Assembly (NCBI GenBank): GCA_015207585.1
Contig: JADEWQ010000039.1
Coordinates: forward strand, 1-48,317
From: Pleurocapsales cyanobacterium LEGE 06147
GTDB lineage: Bacteria > Cyanobacteriota > Cyanobacteriia > Cyanobacteriales > Xenococcaceae
Direction: 5' to 3'
Length of the DNA stretch: 48,317 nucleotides
Of the stretch, positions 1 to 8,806 are shown piece by piece. The notes beneath the pieces are model-generated. The model did not search any database and was not told where the DNA came from. It worked only from the letters and a program-made list of their open reading frames with translations. The position numbers and the translations under genes are program-made. Every line of letters starts with the position of its first letter. The stretch's first letter is position 1.

Positions 1-84
1 CGCACACCTTGAGGGTTCGGTCTTAACTGTCAGGCGACCACCATTAATATTAGGGAGTTTTCTCCTCTGTGACCGATTCTGTTT

Positions 85-341
85 CTTTTATTCATTACGA
101 GCGATCGCGGCTCGTGGAACGCTTCTGATGAATCTCAATTGGATTTTATTCGTCAACAGAAGCGGGTAATTTTTACTCATGACAAAGACTTTCTCATCAT
201 TGCCAGTCGTACCAGCGATCATCCTGGTATTGTTTACTGTAAGCAGACAACTCGTTCCCTTGGTGAGATTATGAAGGTTTGGTTTTGATTTATGAAGTTT
301 ATACTCCTAAAGAAATGGTTGGATGTGTTGAATATCTGTGA
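85..341 (+). pseudogene. DUF5615 PIN-like protein, frameshifted fragment
   Basis: The frame from about 115 reads NASDESQLDFIRQQKRVIFT followed by HDKDFLIIA, which is the core of DUF5615 (a PIN-like, Mut7-C-type nuclease family often found in toxin-antitoxin pairs). This frame stops after GEIMKVWF near 288. The usual C-terminus (GLVLIYEVYTPKEMVGCVEYL region) continues in another frame to the TGA at 339-341, so at least one frameshift is present. The N-terminal half is not recognisable and may lie outside the window or be decayed. No antitoxin partner is visible. Family assignment is fairly sure; the exact 5' limit is not. Confidence 0.6.
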
Positions 342-565
342 GTAATTTGCTTTGAGACAGTTCTACAGTGCAATCGTCTAAGTAGGAAAAAGCTTATTTT
401 TTATCTAATATGAAATAGAAAAAAGAATACTACAAATATTTTAAGTTGGTTTCAGGTAAGAGATTGATTTTAACTTATTACTCAAAAAACTTCACTTTAT
501 CTGTAGCAAACATTTAGCTAATTCATCTAACTTTTTTGGATAGCAAAGTTTAAGATTATTTAAAT
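342..565. other. AT-rich gap without a gene
   Basis: I see no open frame, RNA or clear hairpin between the broken DUF5615 gene and the convergent PLD gene. Confidence 0.5.
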
Positions 566-1957
566 TCAACATTTCTTTTGTTGAGCTTTTATTTTAGCTT
601 TTACAGATTCTGGAATTCCCAAAGCAGCTTGATGATAAAGTCCTTCAAACTCCTGCTGAAAATGGGCGGCTACCGTAGGATTATCAATAATTAAAATATT
701 TTCATCGTTATTATGATTGGCGGCTGCCGACCAATTGTGCGAACCTGTAATTACTGTTTGGCGATCGATAAGGGTAAATTTATGATGCATTTTATCGCCT
801 CTAGCTAATTGAGCTATGCCTACGGTTTGAAGGGGTATTTGCCAAGGATTATTATTTGCTTCGTACCTACATTGATTATCTTTAATAGCAATGCCTAATA
901 AATCGAGGGCTTCGCTATAATAGCGCCATGCAAATTCGGATTCGAATACAGCTTTAATATTTACTCCTTGTTGTTTTTTTTGTTGGAGAATATCGGCTAG
1001 CTTTTGATCGCTAAAAACAAATAAAGCTAGATTAATCGATTCAGTAGCATTATTAAGAACTTGACCAATGAATCCATTTGGACTATTCTCCCAAGGTTGA
1101 GTAGAAGAAATTGGCGAAAAGAAAACTTCAATAGTTGTATTTTTTAATGGAATTTTTTTAAGAAAACGTATAGGTTTATTCAAACCAAATTTGCTATCTA
1201 AATTACCTCCAGGTCCATCACCCCACATATAGTTAAATTCTTCAGTAAAAACATCTGCTAATTCTTTGTTAGTAATTAATACTAAATTATTAGTATTGCC
1301 TAGAGTTTCTGGATTGGCAAAATCACCATGAATATCGCTAAGAGTAAAATTAGCCGAACCAGTCACAACTATTTGGCGATCGACAACCATAAATTTATGG
1401 TGCATTAAGCCACTGCCTTTAGACCCATCAGCAGTATCATCAATAAGTGGTATACCTGAATTACGTAAAATAATTAAAGCATCACCTCGATTAATTTCCG
1501 TTATACTTAATTTTCTATTGCGATCGCTATCTACTAAAGTAAAAAATTCCTGGTAACGAGAGCGATCGCGATCTGGTAGTTTGTTTATTTCTGCGGGAGT
1601 TAATTCACTTAAAGGACGACTATAATTATTTTCAAGAATAACTCTTATTTTTACTCCAGCCCGGTAGCGTTCTGCTAAAGCTTGAGCTATTTTGGGAAGT
1701 CGCAATTCCTGAACTGCAATATCTATACTAAATGTAGCCTTATTAATTGCTTCAATAATTATTTCTTCTAAATTATCTCCAGAACGTTGAATTTGGCGGT
1801 AAGGATCGGTATAATTTTTTCCTTGAATAAATTTGTGATTAAAATATACCTGAATTAGTTTATCTTGTTCTAAATCAAGTAATTCTATCTGGGTATTAGA
1901 GCAGGAAAATAAAATTAGAAAAACCAAGCATAAACTAACAATAAAATATTTACGCAT
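566..1957 (-). CDS. Phospholipase D-like lipoprotein with EF-hand loop
   Basis: 463 residues from the ATG at 1957; a TTG one codon upstream is the alternative. The N-terminus is a lipoprotein signal ending in the lipobox LFSC (Cys19), so it should be an envelope-anchored protein. Two HxKxxxxD motifs of the PLD superfamily are intact: H186/K188/D193 followed by GSANF, and H391/K393/D398 followed by GSHNW. The protein should therefore form a complete two-motif active site acting on a phosphodiester (lipid or nucleic acid; substrate unknown). Between the start of the first PLD domain and its HKD motif lies DSDRNRKLSITE (about 143-154), a canonical 12-residue EF-hand calcium loop with acidic or oxygen ligands at positions 1, 3, 5, 9 and 12. 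This suggests calcium dependence, which is inference. It appears to be monocistronic. Confidence 0.85.
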   Translation of the reverse strand: MRKYFIVSLCLVFLILFSCSNTQIELLDLEQDKLIQVYFNHKFIQGKNYTDPYRQIQRSGDNLEEIIIEAINKATFSIDIAVQELRLPKIAQALAERYRAGVKIRVILENNYSRPLSELTPAEINKLPDRDRSRYQEFFTLVDSDRNRKLSITEINRGDALIILRNSGIPLIDDTADGSKGSGLMHHKFMVVDRQIVVTGSANFTLSDIHGDFANPETLGNTNNLVLITNKELADVFTEEFNYMWGDGPGGNLDSKFGLNKPIRFLKKIPLKNTTIEVFFSPISSTQPWENSPNGFIGQVLNNATESINLALFVFSDQKLADILQQKKQQGVNIKAVFESEFAWRYYSEALDLLGIAIKDNQCRYEANNNPWQIPLQTVGIAQLARGDKMHHKFTLIDRQTVITGSHNWSAAANHNNDENILIIDNPTVAAHFQQEFEGLYHQAALGIPESVKAKIKAQQKKC

Positions 1958-2271
1958 CAACCAACTTAATTCAAAATTTTTTGTTTACTTCCCTTAAAAT
2001 AAGCTAAGAAAAAAGAAAAAGCCAATAACTTTAAAAAGCCTCAAAGCCTTTTACTTTCTACTTTCTATTTCTGTGCAGCAGTACTAATTATTTTTTGCCA
2101 CAATTGAAGTAAGCTGTAATACCTCGCGCATTTGTCTGCATTTCGTAAGAGGCTGTAGGGCAAGGTTGCCTCGCTCGATAGCAACGCCCCGTCAATTCCA
2201 AAAAACAAATGATAAGATACCTTAAGCTTTAATCACTTTTACTATTGAGATGAAGTTAGTAGAGATAAATT
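1958..2271. other. Intergenic region with dispersed repeat fragment
   Basis: Divergent upstream region of the PLD lipoprotein and the secreted TPR-like gene. Around 2049-2090 it has a CTTTTACTTTCTACTTTC tract followed by TCTGTGCAGCAGTACTA. A near-identical block occurs at about 14957-14995, so this is a dispersed repeat. No gene seen. Confidence 0.5.
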
Positions 2272-2880
2272 ATGCTAAGTTTCAATATTAGTCGCCTCAG
2301 ATTAGGTTATATCCTATCTTTACCCGTAGCTATGACTGTGGTGGCAATCTCTCCAGTACAAGCTCAAATTTCCGATTCCCCAGCAACACCAAATCAGTCC
2401 GAAACTCCCGCAGATAACTCGACTAATACCCAAGATATGCGCTCTCTGTCGCAATCGGATAGCCTCTTGAGTTTAAAGGGAGGACAAAAGCTGATGCAAG
2501 AAGCAGACCAAGCGATCGATAATCAGCAGTATGACTTAGCAGCACAAAAGCTACAAAAAGCCCGTCAGCTTTTTAACCAGTTGTCTAATTTTCACCTTCA
2601 GTTATCGGAAAGCTTTTCGGGAATAGATAATCGCATTGCTGAAGAACAAAGACTCAAAGCTTTAGAAACAGGACAAATGCGCGATGAAGCTACTTATCAA
2701 CTAGCTTTAGTACATCGAGCGCAAAATCAGCCGGAGTTGTCTGTACCTTTATTAATCCAGGTAGTTCGCTCTCAAAATCCTACTAGCGAATTGGGCAAAA
2801 AATCTTATCAGCAGTTAGTAGAAATTGGCTTTGCCCAAGAGCCTTTTTCTACTCCTACTTCTCCCACTTCTGGTAAATAA
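2272..2880 (+). CDS. Secreted TPR-like protein of unknown function
   Basis: 202 residues. The first about 31 residues form a Sec signal peptide (hydrophobic stretch, then SPVQAQ), so it is exported to the periplasm or thylakoid lumen. A Ser/Thr/Asn-rich linker follows to about residue 60. The rest is helical with a TPR-like pattern (AIDNQQYDLAAQKLQKARQL, then MRDEATYQLALVHRAQNQPE), which suggests a protein-interaction scaffold. I do not recognise a named family. It is followed, about 75 bases later, by bolA and a CGFS glutaredoxin gene on the same strand. The spacing is loose, so an operon is possible but not shown. Confidence 0.65.
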   Translation: MLSFNISRLRLGYILSLPVAMTVVAISPVQAQISDSPATPNQSETPADNSTNTQDMRSLSQSDSLLSLKGGQKLMQEADQAIDNQQYDLAAQKLQKARQLFNQLSNFHLQLSESFSGIDNRIAEEQRLKALETGQMRDEATYQLALVHRAQNQPELSVPLLIQVVRSQNPTSELGKKSYQQLVEIGFAQEPFSTPTSPTSGK

Positions 2881-2959
2881 TCGGGTATTACCCTATGCTT
2901 GAGTTCATGAATACGTCAAAATAAATTTAGTAGTAGTTCCATCTTCGTTAGGAGTGTTT

Positions 2960-3220
2960 ATGATTAACTTGCAGCAGGTTGAAGCCAAAATAAAAGAAAA
3001 ACTGCCTGATGCACGAGTAATAGTAAAAGACTTAACTGGGGGCGGCGATCATCTCGAAGCGATCGTCGTTTCTGCTGAATTTACCGATAAAAGCAAAGTT
3101 AAGCAGCATCAACTCGTTTATAGTGCCCTTAAAGAAGCAATGGCTTCTGAAGCTATCCACGCTCTAGCTTTAAAAACCTACACGCCCGAAGGATGGCAAG
3201 CGGCTGGTCAACCTGTTTAA
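2960..3220 (+). CDS. BolA family protein
   Basis: 86 residues. BolA proteins have a KH-like fold and pair with monothiol glutaredoxins to bind a [2Fe-2S] cluster used in iron sensing and Fe-S trafficking. Visible family features are [12 protein letters not shown] in the cluster-ligand loop region, [16 protein letters not shown] and the terminal [15 protein letters not shown] choose the ATG at 2960 because GGAG (2951-2954) stands five bases before it; the GTG at 2954 overlaps that ribosome site. The next gene is the CGFS glutaredoxin, its known functional partner. Confidence 0.9.
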   Translation: MINLQQVEAKIKEKLPDARVIVKDLTGGGDHLEAIVVSAEFTDKSKVKQHQLVYSALKEAMASEAIHALALKTYTPEGWQAAGQPV

Positions 3221-3320
3221 TTCTGTAGGTTATATTAACAGTCAAAGAGAGCAGAAAATTCTCTGCACCATCTACTTTACTTTTAGGATCGCAAAGATAA
3301 ATTAATTGGGTATTAAGCTT

Positions 3321-3644
3321 ATGTCACCGCAATTAGAAACAAAAATCAATAAATTGCTCCAAGAAAACAAAATTTTGGTTTTCATGAAAGGTTCGAAATT
3401 AATGCCTCAATGCGGCTTTTCTAATAATGTCGTTCAAATTCTTAATACTTTAGGGGTTCCCTTCGAGACGGTAGACGTACTCGAAGATTTTGAACTGCGT
3501 CAAGGCATCAAAGAATATTCCAACTGGCCTACAATTCCTCAAGTGTATATTAATGGGGAGTTCGTTGGAGGTTCTGATATCATGATCGAACTATACCAAA
3601 GTGGCGAACTGCAACAGATGGTAGAAGTAGCTCTAGCTTCTTAA
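3321..3644 (+). CDS. grxD: Monothiol glutaredoxin (Grx4/GrxD type)
   Basis: 107 residues from the ATG at 3321; a TTG at 3306 in the same frame is a less likely start. CGFS active site at Cys31, preceded by the FMKGSKLMPQ stretch typical of the family (usually FMKGxxxxPxCGFS). Downstream it has WPTIPQVYINGEFVGGSDI, the glutathione and cluster binding region. It binds a glutathione-ligated [2Fe-2S] cluster as a homodimer or with BolA and passes it to acceptor proteins in the cytosol. It directly follows bolA, about 100 bases downstream, which supports a joint role. Length is normal for the single-domain class. Confidence 0.92.
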   Translation: MSPQLETKINKLLQENKILVFMKGSKLMPQCGFSNNVVQILNTLGVPFETVDVLEDFELRQGIKEYSNWPTIPQVYINGEFVGGSDIMIELYQSGELQQMVEVALAS

Positions 3645-3654
3645 TTACTAAAGC

Positions 3655-3800
3655 TAGGGACAGCTACCTTTTCTTGACGACTCCCCGCCTTGCTAACGCA
3701 GAAGACGGGGATTCTCTCTTCACGCTTGAAGTGCTTAGGGAAGTAAGTCTTACCTTCCTTCCAAGAGCAGTACGGAGGTTACTATGCGCCGTCGTACGGC
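3655..3800 (-). ncRNA. Putative omega RNA and right-end hairpin of IS605-like element
   Basis: In IS200/IS605 elements the guide (omega) RNA overlaps the 3' end of tnpB and runs to the right end. Here the 3' end carries CCCCG...CGGGG arms at 3683-3712 (minus strand), followed by the sequence GTCAAGAAAAGGTAGCTG. Limits are approximate and the RNA is inferred from the family, not from a structure search. Confidence 0.35.
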
Positions 3801-4531
3801 GCATAACTCCTCTATCGGTGCGTCCCACCGCCAATATCCGCAGACCTTCATCCCTGATGTTTATAGATGCATTGATATCCCTGTCATGATGTGTTTTACA
3901 GTTAGGACATACCCAGCTTCGATCGTTGAGGGGTAATTCTTCTACTTTGTGATAGCAATGACTACAGGTTTTGGATGAAGGAAAGAATCTGTCTATCTCT
4001 AAGTAGACTTTACCTTCCCATTCAGCCTTGTACTTCAACATCGTGCAAAGCATTCCCCAACCTACTTGAGAAATTGCTTTACTTAGTTTCCTGTTCTTAG
4101 TCATTGCTTTGACGTTCAAGTTCTCAACACAGATGACTTGGTTTTCGTCGACTATTCTACGGGATAGTTTGTGTAAGAAATCCGAACGGGCGTTAGCGAT
4201 ACGAGTATGTACTTTAGCTACAAGTCTCTTGGCTTTATTTCTACGATGAGAACCTTTCTGTTTACGCGCTAACTTACGTTCCTTTCGGACTCGGTTCTGT
4301 TCGTGTTTAGCCATCCACTTAGGATTACTAAATTACGAGATTAAATCGATTTTGTTGATGAGCTTCCGTCACCAAAACTTTCTGGGATAAAACACGTTTG
4401 GTCAAATTTGGGTTAACATTTCGATTAATCCAATTACAAGCAGACGCAAAAGCTATAGCTGTATCATTCAACAATTGTTGCTGATTGATATCAACTTGAA
4501 GCTTAACAACTAGCGTCAGAACTTGTTTCAT
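3664..4531 (-). pseudogene. tnpB: IS200/IS605-family TnpB, internally deleted
   Basis: Two pieces of one TnpB. An N-terminal piece starts at the ATG at 4531 (MKQVLTLVVKLQ) and ends in a stop at 4328. A C-terminal piece (4314-3664) holds the second RuvC acid (VENLNV), the zinc finger (CSHC...CPNC) and the third acid (HDRDINAS). The middle of the protein, including the first RuvC Asp (normally GIDLG), is missing: about 70 plus 216 residues remain of roughly 400. TnpB is an RNA-guided nuclease, and this copy cannot be active. The C-terminal 50 residues read through the right-end hairpin. No TnpA is seen nearby. Confidence 0.88.
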
Positions 4532-4582
4532 GCACAATTAAAACTCACAATAATGATTGTACAATAAATAATAAATAAGGAT

Positions 4583-4659
4583 GCCCTAACGGGCGTTTTA
4601 TTTGTTGGTCGCAATTCTGAGTGCGTAGTTCTGAGGTTTCCTCAGAACGTAAGACGCAC
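4583..4659. repeat. Two strong hairpins beside the tnpB relic
   Basis: GCCC-TAAC-GGGC at 4583-4594 is followed on the plus strand by GTTTTATTTG and looks like an intrinsic terminator. A second hairpin at 4621-4659 has a 9-bp stem, GTTCTGAGG/CCTCAGAAC, with a TTT loop, and a further GTGCG/CGCAC outer stem. They may be the left-end structures of the IS605-like element or an unrelated palindromic repeat. Confidence 0.5.
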
Positions 4660-4787
4660 GAACCACCGCTGATGGCATTGTTCGCCTGTACGGCTCGCTC
4701 GTCATTGAAGCGGGGGCATCCTTGCGACATTTACGGTGAAAAAAACTACCACCTACCACCTCCTCTCTACATTAAAGTGGATAAAAT

Positions 4788-5756
4788 TTAGACAGAAAAA
4801 GTATTCTGAGCTTTTTGGAGTTGAAGTAGTTCTATACTCGAACCATACAGGTCAACAAATCTTTGAAAAAGCTGCATCGTTTTATGAGCTGAATTTTTGT
4901 TGCTCTCGACTAAGTTATATAAGTTTCGTTCGGCTAGTTTACGCAGATAAGGCAAATCTTCAAGGAGAGTCAGTCTAGCAGCAAAATTTAGAATAAACCT
5001 TAATAAAGGTTTAGGCCATCCTAGATCGCTGTAAATATCGATAAACAGTTGATGTTTGGCTTCACCTAATGGCAGCACATTGAATACTACAGCAATTTCT
5101 TTATTTTGATATGCGGGAATTTTCAATTCAACCATGTAAGGACTATGCAACACTAACTCCACCTCAACAATAGGTTGTCTCCAAATCCTCAAGATATTGA
5201 AGGGAGAATCGAGTACGGTTTTAAATTTAAGTTTTCCACCTTCGTGGGTAGGTTGAATCTGACTAACTTCAACAACTTTTAAATTACCAAGACTAAAGCT
5301 GTGAATATTTTCTAAATGTTTTAGGTTTAGCAAATGGTAAATTTGGCAAAAATAGGGAAAAGGTAATATATGGGTTTGACTAGTAACATATCGCTCATTT
5401 AAATCATGCATTTTGGTCTCGACGATGTTTAAGTCTCTTTGCTGATGAGAAGTTGAGATTGTTCCATAGCGTTTGAGTGCTAAAAGATTGCTATCGGAAG
5501 CAAGCTCTTCTGGCTTCATATACAACCAACTAACGAATAAAAAAGAAGCCACAAGGAAATGAGAGACTTCTGTAACTGTCAAATATCCATCCGCAACAGC
5601 AGCAATGCCTCTATCGGCAACTCCGAATAACCAAAATAAAATCCCTAAGAACCAAATTCCACTCTTCAACATTATCTTGCAAAGTATTCTTTCTGGAGAA
5701 CGCTCACTTCCTACAAAAGTGTTGAAATTTTTATCTGGCAAAGCATGGTTAGTCAT
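4788..5756 (-). CDS. Conserved-looking membrane-anchored protein, unknown
   Basis: 322 residues from the ATG at 5756 (MTNHALPDKN). An in-frame start at 5828 would add 24 residues of poor quality. Two hydrophobic segments lie near the N-terminus (about 29-47 and 64-81), ending in SWLYMKPEE. A soluble domain of about 235 residues follows, with mixed strands and helices and a Leu/Asn-rich, possibly helical C-terminus. I recognise no domain or catalytic motif. The topology suggests a large cytosolic domain tethered to a membrane. It stands alone between an IS relic and a gene-poor stretch. Confidence 0.5.
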   Translation of the reverse strand: MTNHALPDKNFNTFVGSERSPERILCKIMLKSGIWFLGILFWLFGVADRGIAAVADGYLTVTEVSHFLVASFLFVSWLYMKPEELASDSNLLALKRYGTISTSHQQRDLNIVETKMHDLNERYVTSQTHILPFPYFCQIYHLLNLKHLENIHSFSLGNLKVVEVSQIQPTHEGGKLKFKTVLDSPFNILRIWRQPIVEVELVLHSPYMVELKIPAYQNKEIAVVFNVLPLGEAKHQLFIDIYSDLGWPKPLLRFILNFAARLTLLEDLPYLRKLAERNLYNLVESNKNSAHKTMQLFQRFVDLYGSSIELLQLQKAQNTFSV

Positions 5757-5828
5757 GATCGTTAATAGATGTAGTAAATGGACACTAATATGTCCCAAAA
5801 AACTCTGTTCCTTATCAAAAATTAACAA

Positions 5829-6599
5829 TCTTTTTTTTTAACACCCTCTATCTTTAGCTGCAAATTTTTAGCAAATTAAGCCATTATCCTTCTTTTGATA
5901 GACTTAATCCTTATGTGCGGTAATTTTCATTGTGAAATTTGCTTTTTTTTCCTTTTTCAATGATTTTTTTTGTATTCACCTTAACCATCAAAAAATAAGT
6001 GATTAGATAGAATTACTCTTAGTAAAAATAGTTCTCAAGCTTGATGAACTTAGCAGTTGAATCAATTAGACGGCACCCGATGTTACTGAAAATACCTTCA
6101 GCTAAATAATCAAAGTTTATTTCTATCTACAGGCAGACCATCGTAAAGAGAATGTTTATCTACGATTAAGTAGCGTCAAATATCAAATATTTAGAGAAAT
6201 AAAATTAATGAGACTTAATAAGACCTTACTTTGGATTACGCTATCGTTCGTAGCCGTGGGAACAGTTGTGCTGTTACTTCAACCTGCGATTGATTTTCAT
6301 TAGTAAAATTACTTTTTGCTCGTGCAAACAACTTTTCAGTCTAAGTCCTACACATTGGAAGACTGGCATGGCGGTAATTGTTTGCTTAAATAAAAATTCG
6401 ATTATTGGATCGATGATGTTGAGGGAGCATTTTCAGCCGATCTCAATAGCATTCTCTTTCACAACAGTCCCGGCTAGATATCTATAGTCGAGCCGTTTAT
6501 TAACCGTGCGATCGTTAAGGAAAAGCCAGGTAGGTGAAAATTAATTGGAAACTTTTTGGATAGGATTTAGATATAAGTAAATCGGTGGGAATAAACCAA
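5829..6599. other. Gene-poor AT-rich stretch with decayed coding traces
   Basis: A 31-residue frame at 6208-6303 looks like a signal or membrane segment. Around 6350-6470 a frame reads EDWHGGNCLLK, then after a stop FDYWIDDVEGAFSADLNSIL, which looks like protein but is interrupted by several stops. I take it as a decayed exported-protein gene of unknown family. No RNA feature seen. Confidence 0.4.
6208..6303 (+). pseudogene. Short hydrophobic ORF, probable 5' relic of an exported protein
   Basis: 31 codons: MRLNKTLLWITLSFVAVGTV continuing hydrophobic to QPAIDFH and a stop. It has the form of a signal anchor. Interrupted coding-like sequence follows, so I read it as the start of a broken gene. 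It could also be a genuine membrane microprotein. Confidence 0.25.
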
Positions 6600-7065
6600 A
6601 CTATGTTACGAACGCCGATTAATTGTTCCAGAGTAAGTGGGGGTCTTTCTGGGTATTGCTTTGGGGTAGTTTTTCTCTAATTAAAACCAAACGTTCTAAT
6701 TGATTTAAACTATTGTATTGCTGCACTATGGGCAATCGGCGATCGCCATCGATTAAACCAAACTCTGCGCCAAATTCTCCATTCCCCACTGCATACTGCC
6801 TTGGGAAAAAGCACCGTTGTCAAAAAATAAGATCGTGCGGTTGAGACTGCTGTATTCTAATACTAAATCACGGGACGGGCGATCTCGATAGAGATAGCGA
6901 ACAACTTGATGAACTGTCTTGTTATCGTTAAGTCCTTTTAGGATAACTACAGTGGGAATATCTTCTATTTCTTTCCCTTGCGGGGACAAGCGAATAAACG
7001 AACCCTGCCATTCTCCCAAGTTTTTTAATAAGCATTCCCATTGAGAAAGTATATATAAATATATA
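6600..7065 (-). pseudogene. DUF3598-type protein, frameshifted and truncated
   Basis: The frame from about 7060 reads SQWECLLKNLGEWQGSFIRL, then a stretch with DIPTVVILKGLN and LEYSSLNRTILFFDNGAFSQGS. This is the N-terminal half of DUF3598, a cyanobacterial calycin-like family that resembles phycobilin lyases. Near 6775 the frame shifts: EFGAEFGLIDGDRRLPIVQ continues in another frame and ends at a stop near 6605. No normal ATG is visible for the first part and the C-terminal half is absent. The gene is therefore dead or produces only fragments. Confidence 0.7.
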
Positions 7066-7191
7066 TTTTTGGTTACAGGTTATAGGTTACAGCAGATGGG
7101 AGACAAGAAAATCAAAAAAGTCACAAGTTTTGAGAAAGCTTGTGACCGATAAACTAATTTGATGGTTAACTATGATGACAATGCATTAGTA

Positions 7192-7521
7192 TTAGTAACC
7201 AAATTGTTGTTGCCATTGGTCGCTGTACTGATCTATATTTTGGTCTACATAGTTGTAATTACCTACAGCAGCACCATTGTTAGAGGCATCTTGTCCGCTG
7301 ATTTGTAGTTGTGGATCTGCTTGATGATAGTAACCCGGTACCTCTAGTTGAGTTTGATAGTTGGTTTGATCGATTTCTTGGTCAACATAGTTGCCGTGAC
7401 CAACCGCAGCACCGTTATTGTTGGCACTTTGACTGGAGATTTGTGCTTGTTGAGCGAAAGCAGCGACGGGAGAGAAAGCTAGAGCAACGGTAGCTAGAAT
7501 GCCAAAAGTAGATTTTTTCAT
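7192..7521 (-). CDS. Small secreted Asn/Gln-rich two-repeat protein
   Basis: 109 residues from the ATG at 7521, chosen because GGAGG stands about 10 bases upstream; an in-frame extension to 7572 lacks a ribosome site. It has a clear signal peptide, MKKSTFGILATVALAFSPVA, then AFAQQ. The mature protein holds two copies of a motif: QISSQSANNNGAAVGHGNYV-DQEIDQ and QISGQDASNNGAAVGNYNYV-DQNIDQ. The alternating Gln/Asn/Ser pattern resembles curli-type amyloid repeats in composition, but the spacing is not the CsgA one. Function unknown; a surface or matrix role is inference. Confidence 0.7.
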   Translation of the reverse strand: MKKSTFGILATVALAFSPVAAFAQQAQISSQSANNNGAAVGHGNYVDQEIDQTNYQTQLEVPGYYHQADPQLQISGQDASNNGAAVGNYNYVDQNIDQYSDQWQQQFGY

Positions 7522-7658
7522 TTTTTCCAGACCTCCAATTATTGATTGAGTGGTTTGTTGTCTTTCACCCATTCAATACGTTGGCTAGATCTTTTTTATG
7601 CAACCCGAGCGATCTGAATTCCCAATTTTTTTTGGAGGCTTGAGAATCGAGTTTTTGA

Positions 7659-8399
7659 CTACTGGCTCAAAGCTTTAAGAAACCTCTGTAAATTACTCAA
7701 GATGCCACGTTTATTCTGTAGGGTAATATTGCTATCATCTTGACTTCCTTGGGTCAACTTTAATAGCAATCTATCTAAATCTTCACCTATGGGTTTGCTA
7801 GATACTTCTGTAGCAAATTCGTAGTCTTCTTCTTTCTCTAACCAAACTTGCCATGCAGAAGGATGACAACGGAAAACAGCAGCACCTTCTAGGGGTCGAA
7901 GATAATAGCAAGAATAGAGGGTACTAATAAACCTTTCTCGCATCTGACGAGCAGCATAACCAATACCGACTATGGAAACATCTTCTAACTGGGGAATAAG
8001 CAACACTACAGGGCGATCGCCAGCTAGGTTACACAGTTTTTCTACTTGATTAACTTCTACCGCAGATGGACTGACTATGAGGAAAATTCGCTCCTCTGAA
8101 GTAATGAGTCTATCTATAGGTGTAAAACGACTACCCAAGTCCGTCACTTGGAACGGCACTTCTCCCCAATCTCGCCGTGCCAAAGCTGCTGCTCCCGTGT
8201 CGGGAAAGATTACCTTCAAGCCAGAACCGTATTCTAAGAAGATAGAGGCAAATTCTCGGGCTAATGCCTGAGCTTTGAGGGCAATTTCGGGGATGATTAA
8301 GTCTATTTGTACGCGAGTATAGCCGTCGGCAATAGCAGCTTTAGTAGCTTCTTGAGCTTGTGCGACTGCTTCTTCGAGTGATTTGGGAAAGGTATTCAT
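7659..8399 (-). CDS. DUF1995 protein (LPA3-like)
   Basis: 246 residues. The sequence fits DUF1995, the family of plant LPA3 (low PSII accumulation 3) and its cyanobacterial relatives. Recognisable blocks are the N-terminal FPKSLEEAVAQAQEATKAAI, then QIDLIIPE, VIFPDTGAAALARRDWGEVP, a central hydrophobic strand region (IFLIVSPSAVEVNQVE, RPVVLLIPQLEDVSIVGIG) and the RPLEGAAVFRCHPSAWQVW block. It probably helps biogenesis of photosystem II. It is monocistronic, between two genes for small secreted proteins. Family call is good; the function is taken from the plant relative. Confidence 0.75.
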   Translation of the reverse strand: MNTFPKSLEEAVAQAQEATKAAIADGYTRVQIDLIIPEIALKAQALAREFASIFLEYGSGLKVIFPDTGAAALARRDWGEVPFQVTDLGSRFTPIDRLITSEERIFLIVSPSAVEVNQVEKLCNLAGDRPVVLLIPQLEDVSIVGIGYAARQMRERFISTLYSCYYLRPLEGAAVFRCHPSAWQVWLEKEEDYEFATEVSSKPIGEDLDRLLLKLTQGSQDDSNITLQNKRGILSNLQRFLKALSQ

Positions 8400-8806
8400 G
8401 CTTAGATTGTACCGTGTATTGTAAAACCAAAATTAAGCATGTCTCAATTGTCGCATGTGACGTATCCTTTGCGCTTGGCGAGGGCTTCCTGTTTCATCTA
8501 GGTCTGCCCGTCTACCTAAGTGGAACTATGGTCTTACGTCCTATCCGAAGGTTTTGCTTCACCATTACTGATGGCATTGACTCCCATAGTAGGGGCGAAG
8601 AGATTCGCTCGCTCCGCTCGCGTCCTCTTTGCACTGCCGCTCGCCGTAGGCGCAGCGAAGCGAAGGCAGCATCGCTCTCAAGGGTAGGTTGTTTAGATTT
8701 AAGCAGAAGAGAATAAAGAAGATTGTCCAAAAAAATAATGCATAAATTCCTGTTTTCAACAGTAAATTATTAAATCTACAGCAAGCAGGTATAGAGAAAA
8801 ATCCCT
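8400..8806. repeat. Intergenic GC-rich palindromic repeat cluster
   Basis: Between about 8520 and 8690 there are interleaved inverted repeats rich in CGCTCG/CGAGCG and GCGAAGCG, far above the local GC level. This is typical of cyanobacterial dispersed palindromes. Open frames on both strands here come from the repeat and are not called. Confidence 0.55.

Noticed and set aside
4545..4730. 61-codon minus-strand ORF next to tnpB
   Set aside because: Reads through two strong hairpins; no protein similarity seen.
8360..8760. Overlapping ORFs on both strands in the repeat cluster
   Set aside because: They follow the GC-rich palindromes and differ in every frame without protein character.
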